From NCBI GenBank assembly GCA_047639475.1, contig JBLIOD010000058.1, positions 1-16,873 on the forward strand: a stretch of DNA of 16,873 nucleotides, read 5' to 3'. The translations under genes were made by a program, and so were the position numbers. The notes beneath the pieces were generated by a model. It saw only the letters and a list, made by a program, of their open reading frames with translations, had not been told where the DNA came from and made no database searches. Below are positions 1 through 5,863 of this stretch, in pieces; position 1 is the stretch's first letter, and each line of letters begins with the position of its first letter. This DNA comes from JAAELZ01 sp047639475 (GTDB lineage Bacteria; Pseudomonadota; Gammaproteobacteria; Arenicellales; Poriferihabitantaceae).

Positions 1-1574
1 ACTTCTCGGGTACTGCGGAATTTGATATTCGGAAAACGATCTTGCACCAAGCTCAGGTTTGCTCGGTTGGGCGCGATATACGTTAAGTACCCTGCACCGT
101 CGTAGGCTAAGTTGGTTTCGTTCTTGCGCATGAATTCCGATTCATCAGCGTCTTCACCAAACTCGACCCATCTCGCGGCTACCACTGGCACCGCTTCAAA
201 TGCACACTCCACTGCATATTCATGTTTTAAGCGATGGGCAACTACATCGAACTGGAGTATACCGACAGCGCCCAATACTAAATCATTGCTGATAATCGGC
301 TTGAATACCTGCGTCGCGCCTTCTTCACTGAGTTGAACCAAGCCTTTTTGTAGTGCCTTGGCTTTTAGCGGATCACGCAAACGTACGCGGCGAAATAACT
401 CCGGCGCGAAGTTGGGAACCCCAATGTACTTAAGGTCTTCACCTTCGGTAAACGTATCACCAATTTGGATGGTGCCGTGATTATGCAAACCCAGTATGTC
501 TCCCGCGAATGCTTCTTCAGCATTTTCCCGTTTGGCTGCTAGGAAGGTGTGAGCGTTATGGATAGCCAAGGTTTTGCCCACGCGTACATGCTTTACCTTC
601 ATGCCTTTTTCAAACTTGCCCGACGCGATGCGTAAAAATGCCACGCGGTCATGATGAGCTGGATCCATATTCGCTTGAATCTTGAAGACAAAACCCGTGA
701 ATTTGTTTTCAGTCGCCTTAACAGAACGCGATTCTGAATCACGCCCTTGGGGCGCTGGAGCGTGCTCAACAAACATGTCCATCATTTCGTCGGTTCCTAG
801 GGTGCCTAAGGCCGATCCGAAAAATACCGGTGACAGCTCCGCATTCAGATACGCGACTTTGTCAAAACTATGGCTCGCGCCTTCTACCAATTCAATCTCA
901 TCTCTAAAGTCGGCTGCATCTGACCCTAGGTATTTATCCACTTCAGGATTGGCCAAGCCCTCAATAAATATATCTTCTTCCCCTGGTGCGCCTCGTCCCG
1001 CAAACAAACGCACGGTATCATCGTACAAGCGATAGATGCCTTTTAGGTTTCTACCCATGCCAATCGGCCAGGTCATGGGCGCGCAACGTATTTTCAATAC
1101 TTCTTCGACTTCATCCATTAACTCAATCGGGTCTCGGCCTTCTCGGTCGAGCTTATTGATAAATGTCATGATTGGGGTGGTGCGTAGGCGACACACTTCC
1201 ATCAGTTTGATGGTTCTTTCTTCTACGCCTTTCGCCACGTCGATTACCATTAACGCGGAATCAACCGCCGTCAAGGTACGGTAGGTATCTTCAGAGAAGT
1301 CCGCGTGCCCTGGGGTGTCCAGCAAGTTAATCGTGGCGCCTTTGTATTCAAACTGCATCACCGATGAAGTAACCGAAATACCGCGCTGCTGCTCAAGCTC
1401 CATCCAATCTGACGTTGCCATCTTGGTGTTTTTTCGCCCCTTAACCGTGCCCGCAGTTTGAATCGCACCGCCGTAGTGCAACAGCTTTTCGGTTAAGGTG
1501 GTTTTACCCGCGTCTGGATGAGAAATAATCGCAAAAGTGCGGCGTCGACTTATTTCCTGTTCAAGAGTGGCCAT
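1..1574 (-). CDS. prfC: Peptide chain release factor 3 (RF3), 3' end cut by window edge
   Basis: RF3 is a cytoplasmic GTPase of the translation-factor class that removes RF1 or RF2 from the ribosome after peptide release. The reading frame runs 524 full codons from the ATG at 1572-1574 to the window edge, ending in FRSTRE plus a partial Val codon. The family is about 530 residues (E. coli 529), so only a handful of codons are missing. The N-terminus MATLEQEISRRRTFAIISHP is typical of RF3. GTP-binding motifs are visible: P-loop SHPDAGKTT at residues 18-26, DTPGH at 86-90 and NKLD at 140-143, followed by the translational-GTPase beta-barrel and the RF3 C-terminal domain. No stop or frameshift interrupts it. 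It lies downstream of aroE on the same strand with a 90-base gap that holds a good -10 box, so it probably has its own promoter. The identification is secure. Confidence 0.97.
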   Translation of the reverse strand, partial: MATLEQEISRRRTFAIISHPDAGKTTLTEKLLHYGGAIQTAGTVKGRKNTKMATSDWMELEQQRGISVTSSVMQFEYKGATINLLDTPGHADFSEDTYRTLTAVDSALMVIDVAKGVEERTIKLMEVCRLRTTPIMTFINKLDREGRDPIELMDEVEEVLKIRCAPMTWPIGMGRNLKGIYRLYDDTVRLFAGRGAPGEEDIFIEGLANPEVDKYLGSDAADFRDEIELVEGASHSFDKVAYLNAELSPVFFGSALGTLGTDEMMDMFVEHAPAPQGRDSESRSVKATENKFTGFVFKIQANMDPAHHDRVAFLRIASGKFEKGMKVKHVRVGKTLAIHNAHTFLAAKRENAEEAFAGDILGLHNHGTIQIGDTFTEGEDLKYIGVPNFAPELFRRVRLRDPLKAKALQKGLVQLSEEGATQVFKPIISNDLVLGAVGILQFDVVAHRLKHEYAVECAFEAVPVVAARWVEFGEDADESEFMRKNETNLAYDGAGYLTYIAPNRANLSLVQDRFPNIKFRSTRE

Positions 1575-1606
1575 GTGGCTTTGAGTGTATAACTATTAGG
1601 GCGCGC

Positions 1607-1612
1607 ATTATA
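1607..1612 (-). promoter_or_regulatory. Candidate -10 box of prfC
   Basis: Read on the minus strand this is a perfect TATAAT, 32 bases upstream of the prfC ATG. The region 17 bases further upstream (CTGCAA) matches the -35 consensus only weakly, so the call rests on the -10 alone. It lies in the aroE-prfC gap. Functional inference only. Confidence 0.4.
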
Positions 1613-1664
1613 AAGCAGCCTAGGAAGGCTTGCAGTATTTACCCATTTTGATTTCACAAGATCT

Positions 1665-2516
1665 CTAGCTAGAGCCTTGCCTTAGCGCCTCGATAACTGG
1701 CTTGGTATCTGGGAATTGTTTATTCCAAATACTAAATGCCTCGGCTGCTTGTTCTACTAACATACCTAAGCCGTCACTGGCTTGCGCTGCCCCGTCTGCC
1801 AGCGCCCATTTCATAAATATAGTGGGTTGTGCAGCGTACATCATGTCATAAGCCAAGGCCTGATTCTTACATAAGCCTTTGGGTATTTCCGGTAACTCGC
1901 CACTTAAGCTTGCGGCGGTGCCATTAATCACTAAATCAAACTGACTGCCTTCTAGTGCCTTTAAACTACTGGAGATGATAGTGCCCACTCCTTCAAATAG
2001 CTCAGCCAACTCTATCGCCTTACCTTCTGTGCGATTGGCCACGGTAAGGCTTGCTGGCATCGCTTCCAGCAAGGGTTCCAATACACCTCGCACCGCGCCG
2101 CCCGCACCGATCACCAGCACGTTTTTTCCGGCAACATCAAAGCCAATGTTCTGGGTAATATCTCGTAGCATGCCAATCCCATCGGTGTTGTCGCCCTGAA
2201 TTTTACCGTCGTCTGAAAACCACAGTGTATTCACTGCCCCTGCTAATTCCGCGCGTTGACTGAGCTGATCACATAAAGCAAACGCATCTAATTTAAATGG
2301 CACTGTGACATTCAAACCCTGACCGCCTGACGCTTTAAAATGCTGCGCAGCCTGATTAAACCCGCCTGACTCGCCTAAGGTGGTGTTGTATTCAATATGC
2401 ATACTGAACTGGCGCGCAAACATCTGATGTATCTGTGGAGACTTACTGTGCGCAATGGGGTTACCAATCACGGTGAATTTTGGCACTTTAGGGGCAAAGT
2501 CGAATGGGTCTTGCAT
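1665..2516 (-). CDS. aroE: Shikimate 5-dehydrogenase (NADP+)
   Basis: AroE reduces 3-dehydroshikimate to shikimate with NADPH in the cytoplasmic chorismate (aromatic amino acid) pathway. With the ATG at 2514-2516 the protein has 283 residues, close to the usual 270-285. Shikimate-binding NPIAHSKSP is at residues 19-27 (Ser24, Ser26). The catalytic lysine is in NVTVPFK (Lys75), AGAVNTL is at 92-98 and the catalytic aspartate is Asp112 in GDNTDG. The NADP glycine loop GAGGAVRG is at 137-144, followed by the 2'-phosphate-binding NRT at 161-163. The C-terminal GLGMLVEQAAEAF carries the conserved Gln256. The frame stays open upstream to 2633, which would add 39 residues unrelated to the family and overlap the tmcA start, so I prefer 2516. 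No clear Shine-Dalgarno precedes either start. tmcA is divergent. Confidence 0.95.
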   Translation of the reverse strand: MQDPFDFAPKVPKFTVIGNPIAHSKSPQIHQMFARQFSMHIEYNTTLGESGGFNQAAQHFKASGGQGLNVTVPFKLDAFALCDQLSQRAELAGAVNTLWFSDDGKIQGDNTDGIGMLRDITQNIGFDVAGKNVLVIGAGGAVRGVLEPLLEAMPASLTVANRTEGKAIELAELFEGVGTIISSSLKALEGSQFDLVINGTAASLSGELPEIPKGLCKNQALAYDMMYAAQPTIFMKWALADGAAQASDGLGMLVEQAAEAFSIWNKQFPDTKPVIEALRQGSS

Positions 2517-2571
2517 GGCAGAAACTTTAAATAAAAGGCGATTGTAGCCGACACCCATTGCACTTGCATTG

Positions 2572-2600
2572 TTTACCACCCGCCTAGAACACTTTAAAAT
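2572..2600 (+). promoter_or_regulatory. Candidate sigma-70 promoter of tmcA
   Basis: TTTACC at 2572-2577 is separated by 17 bases from TAAAAT at 2595-2600, a reasonable sigma-70 pair. Transcription would begin near 2607, about 20 bases before the tmcA ATG. It lies in the gap created by choosing the shorter aroE start, which supports that choice. Seen by eye only. Confidence 0.4.
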
Positions 2601-2626
2601 GGCAACATCTATCTGACTCTTTAACA

Positions 2627-4693
2627 ATGCCAAATACCCACCCTCATCGCCGATTTATTGTCTTTAGCGGGCAACGCACCTGGTGCAACACCCGGGTTAA
2701 GGAATTGTTGATGCCCATAGAAGAAGCGAATCAAATTTGGATAGGTGAAGGCGGCGTTGCGCACAAGCAGGTGTCAAAACTCCTTGGGCAAGAATTCGAC
2801 GCTGTCATTTACGATGCCTTTTCCGGTTTGGACCTAAACGTGTTCGCAGCGGTTTGTGGTTCTATTGTGGCTGGGGGCGCACTGATATTACTGTGCCCTG
2901 ATTTTGAGGAATGGCCTACTTTTAACGACCCGCTCAATGACCGGTGGGCGCCATATCCTTTGAGTGGCACTGACCTTACGGGGTTAACTCAGGCGCGATG
3001 GGCGCAGATTCTGAGGAATACACCGACTGTAGAGCACCTTAGCGCCGAAACAAACATGGTAGTTGAACCCATCATTAGCCAACGCGTTGAAAGCGATCAA
3101 AATCTGCCGCTGACCGAGCATCAATCCACCGCCATTAAAGCGGTGGTTCGAGTGGTAACGGGGCAACGGAAACGTCCGGCGGTTATCACAGCTGATAGAG
3201 GTAGGGGGAAATCTGCTGCACTCGGTATGGCTATTGCGCAACTCGCAAAAGCCGAGTTAGTCAATCATGTTGCGGTTGTGGGCGGACAAAATCAATCACT
3301 AGACACGCTCTTCAAACACCTTCGAGCAAGCCTGGAACTCGATGTTAGCGACGAAACAACCATCCACTACCAGAATATAAACATTGAGCGGATTACTATC
3401 GACGAGCTGCTCAGCAGCTCCCTTCAATATTGCTTAGTTGTCGTAGATGAAGCGGCTACTATCGGCTTGCCTCGTTTGAGTTCACTACTGCAAACGTATA
3501 GCCGGGTTGCTTTCGCTACTACAGTTCAAGGTTATGAAGGCTCAGGCAGGGGGTTTCACTTAAAGTTAAAAACAGCCCTAAAACAACATAGCCGTGGAGC
3601 CAGGTTCACGCAGTTAACACAAGCTATACGTTGGTCAGAGAATGATCCATTAGAAGCTTTAGGTGAAACACTGCTGTTACTTAATGGTGAACTCCCAGCG
3701 TTAGATGATGAGCTATCGCCGGATGTTAACTACTCTAAGGTTCGCCCTCAAGCACTGCTTGAAGATGAAGCCAGCCTCACTGGCGTAATGTCTCTGCTAG
3801 TGGCCGCCCATTATCAAACTACTCCCAATGATGTCCGTTACTTGTTGGACGGCCCAAAGCACCAACTCTATTTACAAAAGCATGGAGAGCACATAACGGG
3901 CGTAATCTGGATCAATATGGAAGGCGGTTTCGATGCAGACACTGCGCAGGCAATTTGCCTAGGGCAGCGCCGACCTAGAGGACACCTAGTCGCCGAAGCG
4001 CTAGCCGCACATATGGGGTTAACCAGTGCAGCACAAAGCAACATCGCACGCGTGCAACGGATCGCTGTTCATCCTGACTTACAACGAAAGGGCTGTGGCA
4101 GTGCATTTTTAGCTTATGTCGAAAATGACTTAGCCAATTCTTGCGACTTAATCGCCAGCAGCTTCGGCGCGGATACCGAAGTGCTCCCATTTTGGCGACA
4201 TTCTAGCTACTCGCTGGTGCGTGTCAGCGATAAACAAAATGCAGCGAGCGGTCAGTACTCGGCGATTGTGCTTAAAGCACTGAATACACTCGGTGGCGTA
4301 TTAATATCAGAAGCGACGCAGGCTTTTTCAACACAATTTGTCGCCCAGTTATCTGCTAGCTTAAGCAATCTTGACTGGCCACTAGTGAGAGTGCTGCTGA
4401 GTAGCTATTCGCCCACTAATAACCTCACCCTAAGCAAATCTCAAATAAGAGACTTACAGTATTTTGCAAATGGCGCTCGACCCTATGAGAGCACCTTGAG
4501 CGCTTTAAGGGCGCTCAGTTTATTTGCATTAAATTCTGGCGATGCTGAATTAGGAGTGTTTATTAGCAAAGTCGCTCAGAGTCAATCTTGGGAGCGAGTG
4601 TCTGAGCAGTTTGGTATGCTGGGCCGAAAATCGGTCGAAAACAAGCTGCGCGAGCAAACGAACAAACTGTTACAGATGCAAACTAAACCATAG
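2627..4693 (+). CDS. tmcA: tRNA(Met) cytidine acetyltransferase TmcA
   Basis: TmcA makes N4-acetylcytidine at the wobble position (C34) of elongator tRNA(Met), using acetyl-CoA and ATP, which prevents misreading of AUA codons. The protein has 688 residues (E. coli 671). The N-terminal domain (about 1-150) begins with HRRFIVFSGQRTWC, which matches the start of the family and supports the ATG at 2627. It is followed by a helicase-like domain with Walker A TADRGRGKSAALG at 188-200 and the Walker B-like VVVDEAATIG at 271-280. A GNAT acetyltransferase domain follows, with the acetyl-CoA loop RIAVHPDLQRKGCGSAFL at 478-495, and then a helical C-terminal tRNA-binding region. There is no obvious Shine-Dalgarno. 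The last codons (CAAACTAAACC) are repeated at 5339-5349, on the far side of the insertion that follows. The gene itself looks intact. Confidence 0.95.
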   Translation: MPNTHPHRRFIVFSGQRTWCNTRVKELLMPIEEANQIWIGEGGVAHKQVSKLLGQEFDAVIYDAFSGLDLNVFAAVCGSIVAGGALILLCPDFEEWPTFNDPLNDRWAPYPLSGTDLTGLTQARWAQILRNTPTVEHLSAETNMVVEPIISQRVESDQNLPLTEHQSTAIKAVVRVVTGQRKRPAVITADRGRGKSAALGMAIAQLAKAELVNHVAVVGGQNQSLDTLFKHLRASLELDVSDETTIHYQNINIERITIDELLSSSLQYCLVVVDEAATIGLPRLSSLLQTYSRVAFATTVQGYEGSGRGFHLKLKTALKQHSRGARFTQLTQAIRWSENDPLEALGETLLLLNGELPALDDELSPDVNYSKVRPQALLEDEASLTGVMSLLVAAHYQTTPNDVRYLLDGPKHQLYLQKHGEHITGVIWINMEGGFDADTAQAICLGQRRPRGHLVAEALAAHMGLTSAAQSNIARVQRIAVHPDLQRKGCGSAFLAYVENDLANSCDLIASSFGADTEVLPFWRHSSYSLVRVSDKQNAASGQYSAIVLKALNTLGGVLISEATQAFSTQFVAQLSASLSNLDWPLVRVLLSSYSPTNNLTLSKSQIRDLQYFANGARPYESTLSALRALSLFALNSGDAELGVFISKVAQSQSWERVSEQFGMLGRKSVENKLREQTNKLLQMQTKP
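4679..4689. repeat. 11-base direct repeat, left copy
   Basis: CAAACTAAACC here, inside the last codons of tmcA, is repeated exactly at 5339-5349. The two copies bracket the transposase remnant. It could be a target-site duplication or a product of a later rearrangement. Confidence 0.5.
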
Positions 4694-4827
4694 AAACTAC
4701 GCCAAATGCCGACTTGGCTACAGCCGAAGAAGTATCGTGATTCAAGGTGGACTTGTTAGCACCGAAGTAACGATAAATACTGGCGGCTATTTTTGAAAAT
4801 TGACTCTTGCGCGGCTAAAAAGAAGGC
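4694..4827. other. Unassigned stretch inside the insertion
   Basis: Nothing here is recognised. On the minus strand one frame is open from the stop at 4815-4817 leftwards and gives a coding-like segment (IAASIYRYFGANKSTLNH and onward, about 35 residues) that runs into the tmcA antisense. It has no start codon context or ribosome site. It may be a fragment of a gene carried in with, or joined to, the IS remnant. Confidence 0.3.
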
Positions 4828-5244
4828 TTAAAAAGTGCGAATTGCCCTCGTTTTAAAACCGAAGTTGACGGCCTTGTCTTCGTCGCCTTCAACGCCACTA
4901 CTGCCAAACAGTTTCCAATCAGCGATGGTTTTGAAGTCGGGCGACAAACGATTGAGCAACCATATCAACTCAAGATTACGATTAGCTTCACGCTCTAGTT
5001 TACGGCTTCATTGAACTTTATTCAGGTAGCCATAAATATAAAGCTTGAGCATCATCGCTGGGTGATAGGCTGGCCTTACTGTGGCTTGCGGCTGAGCTGA
5101 TGAAAAGCCTAGGTCAATTAATATCAACCCATCAACAAAGGCATCGATAAACTTAACTGGGTTATCGTCGCAGATGTAATCTTCTATTCGAGCAGGGAAT
5201 AAAGTCGACTGGGTGCGCGATTCTCCTTCTATAAAACGACTCAT
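4828..5244 (-). pseudogene. IS1182-like transposase, truncated, with internal stop
   Basis: From the ATG at 5242-5244 the frame reads MSRFIEGESRTQSTLFPARI, then NPVKFIDAFVD, RPAYHPAMMLKLYIYGYLNKVQ (residues 57-78). This is the conserved N-terminal region of a large DDE transposase family; I assign IS1182 from memory. An in-frame TGA at 5008-5010 follows VQ. Beyond it the same frame continues with family-like SRKLEREANRNLELIWLLN and RLSPDFKTIAD, so the TGA replaced a sense codon, probably serine. After FKTIAD (about 4917) the family match stops and 29 unrelated residues run to a TAA at 4828-4830. The catalytic DDE domain is missing, so it cannot be active. Full-length members are roughly 450-550 residues. 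Confidence 0.8.
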
Positions 5245-5249
5245 AGTTC

Positions 5250-5270
5250 AATTCAGTAACTGACTGAATT
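5250..5270 (-). promoter_or_regulatory. Hairpin just upstream of the transposase start codon
   Basis: AATTCAGT (5250-5257) and ACTGAATT (5263-5270) form a perfect 8-base inverted repeat with a 5-base loop. On the minus strand it ends 5 bases before the transposase ATG, where a ribosome site would be. Such hairpins in IS elements can shield the transposase start from readthrough transcripts. On the plus strand it is followed by a T-rich stretch, so it could also act as a weak terminator for tmcA transcripts. Confidence 0.45.
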
Positions 5271-5338
5271 TATTTTACCTTTTATGCCGTTTTCACACAG
5301 CCTGAGTATACAAGGGACTGTCACACTTATCCAAAATA

Positions 5339-5349
5339 CAAACTAAACC
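5339..5349. repeat. 11-base direct repeat, right copy
   Basis: Exact second copy of CAAACTAAACC (first at 4679-4689), 6 bases from the gloA stop codon. The bases just upstream of the two copies are partly alike (AGATG against AAATA). Confidence 0.5.
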
Positions 5350-5355
5350 CAACCC

Positions 5356-5796
5356 TTACCAGTCCCCTACACTCTCCATCGAAGCCCAAGGCTCGGCTAC
5401 TTCCAGGCTTCCTCCTTTTTGCAATAACTCGATAGAAATATTGTCCGGCGACCGAACAAAGGCCATGCGTCCATCTCTGGGAGGTCGATTAATCGTAACC
5501 CCTGCATCAGCTAAACGCTGACAAGTGGCGTAGATATCATCTACCTCATAGGCCAAGTGACCAAAGTTTCTTCCGCCATCGTAATCTTCTGTATCCCAGT
5601 TATACGTGAGTTCGATGACGGGCGCTGCTTTTTCTTTGGCCGTTGCAACGTCTTCCGACGCGGCTAAAAATACCAAGGTGAATCGGCCACTTTCATAATC
5701 ATAGCGGCGAGTTTCGACTAAGCCTAAGTGATCGCAGTAGAATGCCAAAGAAGCGTCGAGGTCTTTCACTCGAACCATGGTGTGCAGGTATCTCAT
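5356..5796 (-). CDS. gloA: Lactoylglutathione lyase (glyoxalase I), VOC family
   Basis: Glyoxalase I isomerises the hemithioacetal of methylglyoxal and glutathione to S-lactoylglutathione in the cytoplasm. The protein has 146 residues in two beta-alpha-beta-beta-beta halves. The four expected metal ligands are present: His5 in YLHTMVRV, Glu62 in VIELTYNW, His80 in NFGHLAYEV and Glu123 in SIELLQKG. The C-terminal EVAEPWASM tail is common in proteobacterial GloA. It starts 67 bases after the stop of the DMGDH-like gene on the same strand and may be the last gene of that transcription unit, although 67 bases leaves room for its own promoter. No strong Shine-Dalgarno is visible. If co-transcribed, it may handle a reactive aldehyde or only methylglyoxal. 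The family assignment is firm, but the link to the pathway is inference. Confidence 0.9.
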   Translation of the reverse strand: MRYLHTMVRVKDLDASLAFYCDHLGLVETRRYDYESGRFTLVFLAASEDVATAKEKAAPVIELTYNWDTEDYDGGRNFGHLAYEVDDIYATCQRLADAGVTINRPPRDGRMAFVRSPDNISIELLQKGGSLEVAEPWASMESVGDW

Positions 5797-5863
5797 AGGG
5801 GCAAAATTGTAAGTTAGGGAGGCTCTAGCTTAACTCAGATTCTACTGCTATGTAATGTGCAGC

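Larger units (their letters stand above)
4690..5338. mobile_element. Decayed insertion-sequence remnant between tmcA and gloA
   Basis: The roughly 650 bases between the two CAAACTAAACC copies contain the N-terminal part of a transposase gene (minus strand, 4828-5244) and no other intact gene. The right end upstream of the transposase start (about 5271-5338) probably keeps one IS end. The left end (4690 onward) shows no match to the reverse complement of the right end, so one terminus and most of the transposase appear deleted. The element separates two genes that would otherwise end almost head to head. Confidence 0.55.

Noticed and set aside
682..1284. Two plus-strand open frames of 117 and 82 codons opposite prfC
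   Set aside because: They are antisense to a clearly conserved RF3 gene, have serine-rich low-complexity composition, and show no ribosome site or family motif.
1615..1633. Short hairpin (AGCCT/AGGCT) after aroE as a terminator
   Set aside because: The stem is only 5 clean base pairs, with a bulged extension and no proper T-run on the minus strand. It also abuts the probable prfC -10 box.
4611..4796. 61-codon plus-strand frame overlapping the end of tmcA
   Set aside because: It begins inside tmcA in another frame and has no ribosome site; it appears to be chance plus insertion sequence.
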